25,214 nucleotides of DNA from DASRCB01 sp035653295 (GTDB lineage Bacteria > Acidobacteriota > Terriglobia > Bryobacterales > Bryobacteraceae), in the NCBI GenBank assembly GCA_035653295.1, contig DASRCB010000075.1, positions 1-25,214 on the forward strand, read 5' to 3'. The translations under genes and the position numbers were made by a program. The notes beneath the pieces are model-generated. The model searched no databases and had not been told where the DNA came from. It saw only the letters and a list, made by a program, of their open reading frames with translations. Shown piece after piece: positions 15,332 to 22,851 of this stretch (the first letter of the stretch is position 1; every line of letters starts with the position of its first letter).

Positions 15332-16207
15332 TCAGTCGAGGCGCTCCAGCGTTTCCAGGACGACGCTCCCAACCACCTGCAGGCTGTGGGCGCTCAGCTT
15401 GTCCATCGTGTCCTGGGGCGTGTGCCAGTACGAGTTCCGGGGGCCAAAGTCGAAGTCGATCAAATCGATCGCGTTCACGCCAAGGCGGCGGAAGGGCATG
15501 TGATCGTCGTCGATTGCCCCGCTGGCGTCCTGGAACGCATCCTGATGGCGCAGATCGGCGGCAACCTGCCAGACGAGTTTATTCAACGCCTGTGACGACC
15601 CCTGCTCCTGCACGATGTCGAGGTCCTTGTCCCCGATCATATCCACGTTGATGAGGGCATCGATCCGGGGCAGCGTGCCGTCCTGCTGCCAGCGATGCGC
15701 CAGATGGCTGCTGCCGTAGACGCTGTCGGTTGTGGTCCACTCCGGACGGACCGCCTCTTCCCCGTCGAACCAAACCAGCCGGACCTGGTGCTTCCATTTC
15801 CGCGCCGCGACCGCCTGTGCGAGTTCGAGCAGAAGACCCGCGGAGGAGCCGCCGTCATTGGCCCCGACGAAGCCGGGAAGGCGCTTCGTGTCGTAATGCC
15901 CACTGATCACCAGCAGGCGTGCCCCCGGGTCGCCTCCGCAATCGGCAATGATGTTGCGCATGGGCACGGCGCCGGCGGGCGTCTGCGCGTTGAAGCGGTC
16001 TTCGCTGAGGCGGCAGGGAAGCATGCGGATACGGCGCTCGATGTACTCCGCGGTGCGGGTGTTCGCCGCCGACCCGGAAGGCCGTTCGCCGAAGCTGACC
16101 ATGTGCGCCGTGTAGTCGAGCGCGCGCTGCCCATTGAATTCGGCGCCGCCGGAGAGCGCGAGCAACGCCGCCGCCGACATGCCGGATAAGGCCAGAAAAC
16201 GATGCAT
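15332..16207 (-). CDS. Secreted M28-family metallopeptidase / glutaminyl-cyclase-like
   Basis: 291 residues with an N-terminal signal-like segment (residues 5-21). The M28 zinc site can be read in order: His104/Asp106 in 'ISGHYDTKRLPG', Asp118 in 'GANDGGSSAG', Glu150-Glu151 in 'WFDGEEA', Asp189 in 'NVDMIGDKDLD', and His262 in 'YWHTPQDTMDK'. The compact length and the 'IDLIDFDFG' strand just before the last histidine are closer to glutaminyl-peptide cyclotransferases than to long aminopeptidases. It is therefore either a zinc aminopeptidase or an enzyme forming N-terminal pyroglutamate, acting outside the cytoplasm. The two activities cannot be told apart by motif alone. ATG at 16207 fits the signal peptide; the AAAGGA upstream is unusually close. 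Confidence 0.87.
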   Translation of the reverse strand: MHRFLALSGMSAAALLALSGGAEFNGQRALDYTAHMVSFGERPSGSAANTRTAEYIERRIRMLPCRLSEDRFNAQTPAGAVPMRNIIADCGGDPGARLLVISGHYDTKRLPGFVGANDGGSSAGLLLELAQAVAARKWKHQVRLVWFDGEEAVRPEWTTTDSVYGSSHLAHRWQQDGTLPRIDALINVDMIGDKDLDIVQEQGSSQALNKLVWQVAADLRHQDAFQDASGAIDDDHMPFRRLGVNAIDLIDFDFGPRNSYWHTPQDTMDKLSAHSLQVVGSVVLETLERLD

Positions 16208-16281
16208 TTCCTTTCAGTTTAGACGTATGCCGGGCATTTCCTCGCGTGTTGTATGATGGCGGCGAGGACGCCGGTTGCCGC

Positions 16282-17220
16282 ATGGAAACACTGGGAGCGA
16301 TGCTGCGACGGGCCCGTTTGGCGCAGGGCCGCGACCTGGCGGATCTGGCCGAACAGATTAAGGTCCATGCGCGCTACCTCGAGGCCCTCGAAGCTGACGA
16401 TCTGGACAGTCTCCCGGGCGGGTTTTTCTACAAGAGCTTCGTACGGCAGTACGCCTCGGCGCTGGGCATAGACGCGTCGCGAGTGGAGAAGGCGCTTGCC
16501 CAAACCCCGGCGCATGAACCAGCTCCGCCTCCACCTCCGATGGAGGAGAAGCTCAGCCCCAGGGACATCCGGCCGGCCGCGGTGGCGCCGGCTGCACTCT
16601 CATCGGGCCTGCTTATCTTCAATGGCATTCTGCCCTCGATCGGCGTGCTCATTCTGGTGATCGTGGCCTGCGGCGGATTCTCGATGTGGTGGAACCGGCT
16701 GACCACCATGTCCGCCGGCGACGGCAGTCCGCGCCGGGTGAGCCGCGTTCTGCCCGAGCCTGAAGCATCGCCGGCGCCGAGCGCGACTCCCAGTCCTGCG
16801 CCGGAGCAGAGTGCCCAGCAGCCCTCGCCTTCACCATCGCCCGCTCCTTCACCGGCGGCTTCGCCGACGCCGACGCCCTCGCCCGGCGCGGCCGGCGTCA
16901 CTCTGGTGGCCACCACCACTGCGGATTCGTGGGTGCACGTGTGGTGCGACGGGAAGTCCGTTTTCACGGGGCTGATGAAAGCGGGTGAGCGGAAAACGTT
17001 CGAAGCAGCGGAGTCCGCCCGGCTGCGCACCGGCAACGCCCAGGCGATGAGTATCGTATGGAACGGAAAACCGGTCGAGTTTCCAGGTCCGGCGGAGTTC
17101 GTTCGCGATGTATCGTTCACGCGCGACGCGTGGCAGCCGACGCCCGGCGCGCCAATCCCCACGCCGCGGAGCCAGACGCCGGCGCCCAAAGCCGAGGAGA
17201 ACGAAGAGCCTACTGGATAG
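16282..17220 (+). CDS. rodZ: RodZ-like HTH membrane protein
   Basis: 312 residues with RodZ architecture. Residues 1-70 are a helix-turn-helix domain ('LGAMLRRARLAQGRDLADLA', 'KVHARYLEALEADDLDSLPG', 'FFYKSFVRQYASALGID'). One membrane helix lies at about 113-136. An extracytoplasmic Pro/Ser/Ala-rich stalk of about 60 residues follows, then a DUF4115-like beta domain ('VTLVATTTADSWVHVWCDGK', 'GLMKAGERKTFEAAE', 'IVWNGKPVEFPGP') and a Pro-rich tail. RodZ links MreB to the membrane in rod-shape control; here the role is inferred from architecture. In Bacillus the RodZ homologue ymfM adjoins pgsA, and pgsA is also adjacent here, but convergent with an 11-nt overlap of the 3' ends. ATG at 16282 starts the HTH domain. 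Confidence 0.82.
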   Translation: METLGAMLRRARLAQGRDLADLAEQIKVHARYLEALEADDLDSLPGGFFYKSFVRQYASALGIDASRVEKALAQTPAHEPAPPPPPMEEKLSPRDIRPAAVAPAALSSGLLIFNGILPSIGVLILVIVACGGFSMWWNRLTTMSAGDGSPRRVSRVLPEPEASPAPSATPSPAPEQSAQQPSPSPSPAPSPAASPTPTPSPGAAGVTLVATTTADSWVHVWCDGKSVFTGLMKAGERKTFEAAESARLRTGNAQAMSIVWNGKPVEFPGPAEFVRDVSFTRDAWQPTPGAPIPTPRSQTPAPKAEENEEPTG

Positions 17221-17842
17221 CTGGAGAGCGCTTCCGCTCGCGCTCGAGCATCAGCAGTTCGCCCCGCCTGCGGCGCTTCACCTGCTCGTCAACCAGGCGC
17301 CAGAACTTGATGAAGTAATCCACGGCCGAAGCCACGCCGAAAATCATGACCGCCCACATGCAGATCATGGCCGCCGAGTGAATGCCGGGCGAGCGCAGCC
17401 CGACGAGCATCAGCGCGATGGCGACCACCTGCGACACCATCTTCGTTTTCCCCAGTTCGCTGGCCTTGATGGTGTAGCCCTCCGCGGCGGCAATGCTGCG
17501 CAGGCCGGAGACGGCGAACTCGCGTCCGACGATGACGATCACCAGCCATGCCGGCGCCTGGCGGATCTGCACCAGCGAGATGAGCGCGGCCGAGATGAGC
17601 AGCTTGTCCGCGATGGGATCGAGCAGCGTGCCGACGGTGGTAACCTGACCCCAGCGGCGCGCCAGGTAGCCGTCGATGAGGTCCGTGCAGGCCGCGGCGA
17701 GGAAGATCGCCAGAGCCAGCAACTCGTTGTTTACGACGATGTTCCCGCGCCAGCCGAGGTACGCGTTCTGCTCCACGAGCACGGCCACCAGCAGCGGCAC
17801 GAAGAAGATGCGGAGCAGGGTCAGCGCGTTCGGGAGATTCAT
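17210..17842 (-). CDS. pgsA: CDP-diacylglycerol-glycerol-3-phosphate 3-phosphatidyltransferase
   Basis: 210 residues. The CDP-alcohol phosphotransferase signature is complete: Asp54-x2-Asp57-Gly58-x2-Ala61-Arg62-x8-Gly71-x3-Asp75-x3-Asp79. The N-terminus 'MNLPNALTLLRIFFVPLLV' and the later 'GREFAVSGLRSIAAAEG' are typical of PgsA, which makes phosphatidylglycerol-phosphate from CDP-diacylglycerol and glycerol-3-phosphate at the inner membrane. About five to six membrane segments are visible. The C-terminus carries an extra basic tail (KRRRRGELLMLERERKR). ATG at 17842 has AAGGGG just upstream; a TTG 12 nt earlier is less likely. Divergent from rpsT and convergent, with 11-nt overlap, with the RodZ-like gene. 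Confidence 0.93.
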   Translation of the reverse strand: MNLPNALTLLRIFFVPLLVAVLVEQNAYLGWRGNIVVNNELLALAIFLAAACTDLIDGYLARRWGQVTTVGTLLDPIADKLLISAALISLVQIRQAPAWLVIVIVGREFAVSGLRSIAAAEGYTIKASELGKTKMVSQVVAIALMLVGLRSPGIHSAAMICMWAVMIFGVASAVDYFIKFWRLVDEQVKRRRRGELLMLERERKRSPAIQ

Positions 17843-17881
17843 CCGCCCCTTCAACTATAAACCAGGCGAGCCGCCGGAATG

Positions 17882-17890
17882 TGCTATCCT
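17882..17890 (+). promoter_or_regulatory. Possible extended -10 element upstream of rpsT
   Basis: TG-C-TATCCT at 17882-17890 fits an extended -10 element and would give a leader of roughly 30 nt before the rpsT ATG. No convincing -35 box was found at the expected distance, so this is only a candidate. Confidence 0.3.
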
Positions 17891-17926
17891 GTTCGCTGTA
17901 GATAACTGTAAGGATTCAGCTTAGAG

Positions 17927-18202
17927 ATGGCCAACACCTACTCCGCCCTGAAGCGGGTGCGAATCACCGAACGCCGGACAGAAATCAATCGCCTGCGCAA
18001 GTCGCGGCTGCGTCACGGCATCCGCGCGCTGCGCCGCGCCATTGAGGCGAAGGACGCGCAGGGCGCCCAGAAGCTGCTGCCGCAGACGTTCTCCATCGTC
18101 GATCGCGCCGCGAAGTGGGGCATTATCCGGCGCAACACTGCCGCCCGTTACAAGAGCCGCCTGACCGCGCGCATCAAGGGCCTGACCCCGACGGCCGCTT
18201 AG
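17927..18202 (+). CDS. rpsT: 30S ribosomal protein S20
   Basis: 91 residues, the normal size for bS20. It starts 'MANTYSALKRVRITERRTEI' and has the conserved helical Lys/Arg-rich composition, the 'SIVDRAAKWGIIRRNTAARY' motif and 'KSRLTARIKGL' near the end. bS20 binds 16S rRNA in the lower body of the small subunit. The gene is monocistronic here, as is common, and is divergent from pgsA. It is followed 14 nt later by a hairpin (18217-18241). The Shine-Dalgarno is weak (TTAGAG immediately before ATG). Confidence 0.97.
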   Translation: MANTYSALKRVRITERRTEINRLRKSRLRHGIRALRRAIEAKDAQGAQKLLPQTFSIVDRAAKWGIIRRNTAARYKSRLTARIKGLTPTAA

Positions 18203-18216
18203 TCTTCTCCCGATTG

Positions 18217-18241
18217 TGGTGCATGCCTTTGGCTTGCACCA
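18217..18241. repeat. REP-like palindrome, copy 2, after rpsT
   Basis: TGGTGCATGCC-TTT-GGCTTGCACCA forms an 11-bp stem with one mismatch and a 3-nt loop. The core matches 18 of 21 positions of the reverse complement of the hairpin at 7862-7882. It lies between the convergent stops of rpsT and the TonB-receptor gene and may end transcription in both directions. No T-tract follows, so a repeat element with secondary terminator function is more likely than a classical intrinsic terminator. Confidence 0.65.
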
Positions 18242-18248
18242 AACAAAA

Positions 18249-20819
18249 TCAGAACGCATACCCGATCTGGGCCTGATACGTCCTCGGCGCCACGAAGTGC
18301 GTGCCGCTGAACGTCGACAGGAAATTGTAAAGCGCCACCTTGTTCGTCAGGTTCGTGACCGTGAAGCGAAGCGTGACTCTTCGTTTGGTCTCGCTGCGCA
18401 GCAGGTTGTCCGTCCCCACGGCGATGTCGAACAGGTTGCGCGGCTGCACGCGATCCGGATTGTGATCGTCGTTCTCCGTTCCCGTCTGGGGAAGCGTCAG
18501 CAGCGTGCTCTTACCCACGCCGTTGCAGGTGCTGATGGGATTCTGCAATGTCGCGAAGACGCCGTTGCAGGAAAAACCGATATCCACCTGCTGCGCCGGT
18601 GAGAGCAGCAGCGCTGCGGCGACATCGGGAACTCCGCTCACCACCAGGCCGCTGTCAAACCGCCAGATGAAATCCATCCATGGCCCGTCCTTGCCGTGCT
18701 GATAACGAACGTCGGTGGTCTGCTGGAACGCCTGATCGTGATCGATGCGGAACACACCCCCTGCGAGCGGCGTGCCCTGAGCAATGAGACCGCCCGTCTC
18801 CGGAGGGAAGTAGCGCGCGCGGCTGTGGCCGAACGTGGTGTAGGCCTGGAAGCCGTGAATATTGCTGGTGCTCAGCCGCCCCGTTACGCCGTCGATCTTC
18901 GAGTTATGCCAGGCGATGGGGAAGGCGATCGGAGTGTTGAACAGAACGTCGAAATCGTACGCGTTATGCGTGTACTTCCAGAAGTAATCGCCGTCGAAAA
19001 GCAGATAGCGGCCGATCTTTTGCTGCAGGCCGGTGTTGAACTGATTGCGGAAGCCCGGCTCCAGCGGCACGCTGGCCGCTCCGAAGACATTTGCGGCGAG
19101 GCCGCCCGCGCCCGTTGCGCTGGACAGCAGCAGATTCTCGTTGAACGGTGTCTCGAACGTACGCGAGTAGGCCGCGCGGAGCACCGTGTCGGTTTGCTTG
19201 ATGTGGTAAGCAAGGCCAAGGCGCGGCTGCGGACCATTCTTCGTGACCAGGCCGTGGTACTCGTCATCGCGAAAACCGGCGTTGATGGTCAGATTGCCGA
19301 GGTTGATCTGATCGGAAACATACACGGCATACTGCGTGATCGGATGCGCGTCGTGGAAATTGAAATAGCTGCCGCCGCGCGTGAGATCGAAGGGCACCAG
19401 CCCGGGCAACAGGCCGGGGTTGGGCTGATATGTCGCGTTCGCGGTGCTGCAGTCCGCCGGATTGGTGATGGCCGGAAGACCCAGCGGGTTGCCGGCGGCA
19501 TCCACGCACACGGGGTTGAAATTCGGATCGGTAACGGCCATCGAGAAGTTCTCGAGAAGGCGCGTCTGCTGAATCTCCGTTCCGATCTTCAGCGTATGAG
19601 CGCCGTGAATGGTGGAAAAATCCGACCTCACGCCGTAGTTCGTAAGGAAGCGATTCTGCGATTCCGTTACCGGCGTATCGGCGAACGGATCGCGGCTGCC
19701 ATAATAATTCACCTGATCGCGCCGCGCGAACGCGTTTACCGTCAGCAGCGACTTGGCCCCGAAGGTGTGCTGGTACCCGGGCGCCACATTCCACGTGAGC
19801 ACCCGCTGCTTCTGGTCCTGAGAAAGCTGATCGTAGCTGTTGGGGACCTGAAACCAGTTGCGGGCGGCGAACAGATCCAGGTGCAGCGCGTCGCGGCCGG
19901 TGGGGTTCCAGTCCATGCGGTCGAAAATGTTCCCGTTATTGCCGATGTCGTGAAAGGGCGTGAACTCCGGTGTATCCAGAAACCGCCCGGTGCGTACGCC
20001 ATTCAGGGCGATGAAATTCCCGAACTTCGCCGTGCCCATGCCGAAGGTGATGTTTTCGCCCCACGTGCCGAACGATCCCCACGTTGTCTCCAGAGTGCCG
20101 AACGGTTGCTGACCGAGACCGGACTTGGTGGTCGCATTCACGACCATGCTCGATTTATCTCCGTACTGCGCGTCCGGAGCGCCGCTGATAATCTCCATGC
20201 TCTGCACCGCGTCGGGCGGGATCTGCGTGGAGAAAACCTTGCTCTGCTGATCGCTGATGTTCTGGCCATCGATGACGAAGCTCACCTGCCCGTGGTCGCC
20301 GAGCGGATGAAAGAAGCCATTGGCGTCGGACGCCGTCGCGCCGGTGCTGTTGTTGATCACGCTGCTGAGGCCGGACGCGGGATCGAAGATCGGCAGTTTG
20401 GAGAAGGCGTCCGAGTCGGCATCGGTGTGCGCGGAGGGATCGGTCTCCACCTGGGTGCCCGTGGCCTCCACGTTCACCGTCGTGGCGGCTGCGGCAATGC
20501 TCAGCGCCAGATTGACGGTGACCGGGACGGAGTTCCGGAGCTCGATGGTTTGTGACGCAGGCGCGAACCCGCTCGCGTCGGCGGTCACCTGGTAGGTGTT
20601 CCAGGGCACGTTCGTAAATCGGAAGTTCCCGGCCGCATCGGTCTTCCCCGACTGCTTGTAACCGGTCACCGCGTTGGCGATCTGTACAGCGGCGTTTGCC
20701 ACGGCCGCGCCGGACGGATCCGTTATTGTTCCCGCAACGGTTCCGCTGTTGATGGATTGCGCATAATCCGATACGCCGAGAAAAAGAGCAATTGAAACAA
20801 ATAACACGAAGCACCGCAT
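18249..20819 (-). CDS. TonB-dependent receptor-like outer-membrane protein with carboxypeptidase-regulatory-like domain
   Basis: 856 residues. A signal peptide (residues 1-20, 'MRCFVLFVSIALFLGVSDYA') is followed by a carboxypeptidase-regulatory-like domain (about 26-105; 'SGTVAGTITDPSGAAVANAA', 'NFRFTNVPWNTYQVTADASG'). A plug domain follows (about 130-240; 'FVIDGQNISD' at 181-190, 'SMEIISGAPDAQYGDKSSM'), then a long beta-barrel ending in the usual terminal aromatic ('YQAQIGYAF'). It is shorter than the roughly 1000-1200-residue Oar-like receptors common in Acidobacteriota. The ligand is unknown. The adjacent upstream gene encodes a His/Cys-rich peptide, which hints at a metal. ATG at 20819 has GGAGG 7 nt upstream; a palindrome TTGATAAATCAA (20834-20845) sits just before it. 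Confidence 0.9.
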   Translation of the reverse strand: MRCFVLFVSIALFLGVSDYAQSINSGTVAGTITDPSGAAVANAAVQIANAVTGYKQSGKTDAAGNFRFTNVPWNTYQVTADASGFAPASQTIELRNSVPVTVNLALSIAAAATTVNVEATGTQVETDPSAHTDADSDAFSKLPIFDPASGLSSVINNSTGATASDANGFFHPLGDHGQVSFVIDGQNISDQQSKVFSTQIPPDAVQSMEIISGAPDAQYGDKSSMVVNATTKSGLGQQPFGTLETTWGSFGTWGENITFGMGTAKFGNFIALNGVRTGRFLDTPEFTPFHDIGNNGNIFDRMDWNPTGRDALHLDLFAARNWFQVPNSYDQLSQDQKQRVLTWNVAPGYQHTFGAKSLLTVNAFARRDQVNYYGSRDPFADTPVTESQNRFLTNYGVRSDFSTIHGAHTLKIGTEIQQTRLLENFSMAVTDPNFNPVCVDAAGNPLGLPAITNPADCSTANATYQPNPGLLPGLVPFDLTRGGSYFNFHDAHPITQYAVYVSDQINLGNLTINAGFRDDEYHGLVTKNGPQPRLGLAYHIKQTDTVLRAAYSRTFETPFNENLLLSSATGAGGLAANVFGAASVPLEPGFRNQFNTGLQQKIGRYLLFDGDYFWKYTHNAYDFDVLFNTPIAFPIAWHNSKIDGVTGRLSTSNIHGFQAYTTFGHSRARYFPPETGGLIAQGTPLAGGVFRIDHDQAFQQTTDVRYQHGKDGPWMDFIWRFDSGLVVSGVPDVAAALLLSPAQQVDIGFSCNGVFATLQNPISTCNGVGKSTLLTLPQTGTENDDHNPDRVQPRNLFDIAVGTDNLLRSETKRRVTLRFTVTNLTNKVALYNFLSTFSGTHFVAPRTYQAQIGYAF

Positions 20820-20833
20820 GGACTGACCTCCGG

Positions 20834-20845
20834 TTGATAAATCAA
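20834..20845. promoter_or_regulatory. Palindrome next to the TonB-receptor ribosome-binding site
   Basis: TTGAT-AA-ATCAA is a perfect 5-bp inverted repeat around a 2-nt centre, lying 2 nt upstream of the GGAGG ribosome-binding site of the receptor gene. It could be an operator or an mRNA structure. The intergenic stretch (20820-20887) is otherwise GC-rich and featureless. Confidence 0.3.
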
Positions 20846-20887
20846 ATGGACAGATTCGCCCCGCCGGAGGACACGCGGGCGCGGAGC

Positions 20888-21241
20888 TCAGGCGGGAACG
20901 GAAAGCCGGGGAGGAAAGACCAACTGCGGCGGAGCGCGCGAGGAGTTCAGTGAAACGCGGCGAACGGTGCGCACGCGGACGCGTTCCGGCGAGGGCTGCC
21001 AGCGAACGCCCGCGGGAGCCGCGACGCGAACGCCGCCAACGGCCTGCATCGCGGGCACATGGCTCGCGTGGCAAATAGGACAACAGTGGGAGTGCGGCCC
21101 GCCGTGCTCATGGGCGTGGTCCACCACAACCGAGGCCGTCTGAAGGCCCGCAAAGCACAGCAGAACAAAGACGATAAACGCCCTCAGCCATGGCGAGCGT
21201 CGCGCCAGATATGGTCCTCGATCTGTGTACAGTTCACCCAT
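20888..21241 (-). CDS. Small His/Cys-rich membrane-anchored or secreted protein (DUF2946-like)
   Basis: 117 residues. One hydrophobic segment (about residues 19-40) acts as a signal peptide or anchor. Directly after it is a dense metal-ligand cluster: His42, His44, His46, His50, His52, Cys53, Cys54, Cys57, His58 and His61. The C-terminal 55 residues are basic and Pro-rich without clear motifs. The layout resembles small DUF2946-like proteins found beside TonB receptors or copper genes; that assignment is tentative. A metal-binding role on the periplasmic side is inferred from composition. ATG at 21241 was chosen as the nearest start before the hydrophobic segment; no good ribosome-binding site is visible. 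The receptor gene begins 68 nt downstream and the FRG gene ends 46 nt upstream, all on one strand. Confidence 0.65.
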   Translation of the reverse strand: MGELYTDRGPYLARRSPWLRAFIVFVLLCFAGLQTASVVVDHAHEHGGPHSHCCPICHASHVPAMQAVGGVRVAAPAGVRWQPSPERVRVRTVRRVSLNSSRAPPQLVFPPRLSVPA

Positions 21242-21287
21242 GGCGCCGCGGGGCGTTTCTGAAACGACGTCAGCAGCCGCCCTGGCG

Positions 21288-22106
21288 TTACTCCGATTCG
21301 GGCCCACGGATGCGGTAATAGCGGGAAAGCCAGCGGCTGAGGCCATCCAGCCCAGGATAGAGCATGCGCTCGTTAATCCCGGACTGATCGAGTTTGTCCC
21401 GCACCTCCCATTTCAGCGATGCGGGAACGATGATGCGGCGCGCCAGGGCGGGATTCTGCGCCAGCCATTCATCCATCCGCCGGGCCGGATTAGACATCAC
21501 CGAGAACAGCGCGAACTGGCTGGCGATGCGCTCATCGAGAGAAGGCGGCTCGAGGAACAATACGAAATCGTCTTTTGAAAGGGTCTGCAGCTTCTCCGGC
21601 GAATCTGCGATCTCGTCCAGCATTTCCCCGGTGAATGCGTCCACGCCCTCGCGCTGCGCCAGGTCGCGCAGAGGCGGAGGCAGACGGCCGTTGGTCTCGC
21701 GGTGATTGATACACCAGATCACCCCATCGACATCGAAGAAATCGAGACTGGCAGTGACGAAATGGGCGGCAATGAGGGGTGAATAGGTCCAATCAAGCAG
21801 GCGCGTTTGCAGGCCGTGATGCTGCGCGAGCGCCAGCCAATTCCACATGGAACGCCCGAGTTGTGCTTCCAGATGCGCGTATTTCCGGAAATTTCGCACC
21901 AGATGCGCTTCCAGACGGCCCGGATCGCGATGGCCCCGGCCGGCGCGGAGCAGCGTGCTGCTGAGATCGTGCGCGGCGTCGTGCATGCCGCGAAAAACGT
22001 ACGGGCTGCGAAAACGGCGGAGAGCCGGATCCCAGGAATCGCGATAGAGCAGGTCGATGAGTTCCGTCCAGCTTGCGGCTGTCGCGGTGGCGATCTCCGG
22101 CATCAT
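21288..22106 (-). CDS. FRG-domain protein
   Basis: 272 residues. The FRG domain is clear: 'YVFRGMHDAAHDLSSTLLR' with Phe38-Arg39-Gly40, then 'NWLALAQHHGLQTRLLDWT' and 'SPLIAAHFVTASL'. The C-terminal half has 'DERIASQFALFSVMSNP' and 'RRIIVPASLKWEVRDKLDQ', also usual for the family. FRG proteins are widespread, often in accessory or defence neighbourhoods, but their biochemical activity is not established to my knowledge. There is no signal peptide, so it is cytoplasmic. Here no obvious defence or toxin-antitoxin partner lies next to it. ATG at 22106 is used; GTG at 22109 and ATG at 22103 are equally possible because no ribosome-binding site is visible. Confidence 0.85.
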   Translation of the reverse strand: MMPEIATATAASWTELIDLLYRDSWDPALRRFRSPYVFRGMHDAAHDLSSTLLRAGRGHRDPGRLEAHLVRNFRKYAHLEAQLGRSMWNWLALAQHHGLQTRLLDWTYSPLIAAHFVTASLDFFDVDGVIWCINHRETNGRLPPPLRDLAQREGVDAFTGEMLDEIADSPEKLQTLSKDDFVLFLEPPSLDERIASQFALFSVMSNPARRMDEWLAQNPALARRIIVPASLKWEVRDKLDQSGINERMLYPGLDGLSRWLSRYYRIRGPESE

Positions 22107-22146
22107 CACGTGGACGAGTTCACGGTCCGCTCGATTTCCCGGCTGA

Positions 22147-22189
22147 TTAGCTGCTTAGCTAACGAATGTTACATACCGGCCATACGGTA
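22147..22189. promoter_or_regulatory. Two short inverted repeats in FRG/collagen-like divergent region
   Basis: TTAGCT-GCTT-AGCTAA at 22147-22162 and TACCG-(6 nt)-CGGTA at 22174-22189 are perfect short inverted repeats in the AT-richest part of the 157-nt divergent gap. They could be operators for either gene. A further small hairpin, CGCGC-ATAA-GCGCG (22235-22248), lies in the leader of the downstream Gly-rich gene. Confidence 0.35.
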
Positions 22190-22263
22190 ATCTCCGCAGA
22201 CACGCCCGCCGCAGTAATGGATCTAACAGGCGAGCGCGCATAAGCGCGAGAAAGGACCTCCGA

Positions 22264-22794
22264 ATGAAGAAAACAATTCTCGGGCTGTTGTTCGCCGGGG
22301 CGCTCGCGTTCGCGCAGGCAGGCGGCGGAGCGGGTGGCGCCGGCGGCGCGGGAGGCGCAGGAGGTGCGGGCGGCGCTGCCGGGGCTGCCGGAGCCGGCGG
22401 CACATCCGGAACGGCTGGCGCTTCAGGCCAGGCGGGGACAGCGGGGCAGAGCGGAGCCATGAGCACGCCCAACGGCGGTGGTCAGAACGGAACCACAGGC
22501 ACACCCAGCGCACAGGGCCAGACCGGAACAACCGGAACCGCCGGAGCGACAGGACAGAGCGGAACCAACGGCACAACCGGCGCCAACGGAACTATGGGCG
22601 CGGGCCAGTCCGGTACGCGACATGGAAATTATGGAAGTTCGACCACTCAGGGCCGACGAGGCCAGAGCAAAGGTACGACGGGCACAAACAACAACGGCGT
22701 CAACAGCAACACCAACGGGTCAGCGACGCCGAGCAGCCCTGCCGGCACGGGGACGGGAACAACCAACCCCGGCGGCAGCTCGACCCCCAGATAG
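22264..22794 (+). CDS. Secreted collagen-like Gly-X-Y protein
   Basis: 176 residues. A signal peptide ('MKKTILGLLFAGALAFAQA') is followed by Gly at every third residue in one register: residues 22-66 (15 triplets, mostly GAG, then GTS, GTA, GAS, GQA), 73-81 (3 triplets) and 85-114 (10 triplets such as GQT, GTT, GAT, GTN). Interruptions at 67-72 and 82-84 keep the register. This is collagen-like, but Pro is almost absent and Thr is common, so triple-helix formation is uncertain. The tail (115-176) is rich in Asn, Ser, Thr and Gly. It is probably an extracellular or envelope protein. AAGGA is 7 nt before ATG. The downstream gene is a paralogue with a nearly identical signal peptide. Confidence 0.8.
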   Translation: MKKTILGLLFAGALAFAQAGGGAGGAGGAGGAGGAGGAAGAAGAGGTSGTAGASGQAGTAGQSGAMSTPNGGGQNGTTGTPSAQGQTGTTGTAGATGQSGTNGTTGANGTMGAGQSGTRHGNYGSSTTQGRRGQSKGTTGTNNNGVNSNTNGSATPSSPAGTGTGTTNPGGSSTPR

Positions 22795-22851
22795 ACAGAC
22801 ATTCGGGGTCCAACATGGAACGCGGCAATTAAGCCGGAAAGGAATGAAGGG

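Noticed and set aside
18217..18241. Hairpin after rpsT as a classical intrinsic terminator
   Set aside because: No T-tract on either strand, and a close copy exists elsewhere; better described as a repeat.
18696..20555. Long plus-strand open frame of 619 codons opposite the TonB-receptor gene
   Set aside because: Antisense shadow of a GC-rich gene; no recognisable motifs, whereas the minus strand encodes a complete receptor-like protein.
20820..21083. In-frame upstream extension of the TonB-receptor gene
   Set aside because: The extension is Arg/Pro-rich, overlaps the His/Cys-rich gene, and would bury a clear signal peptide that has its own GGAGG ribosome-binding site.
21288..22106. FRG gene as part of a phage-defence island
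   Set aside because: No nuclease, helicase, toxin-antitoxin or mobile-element genes are nearby.
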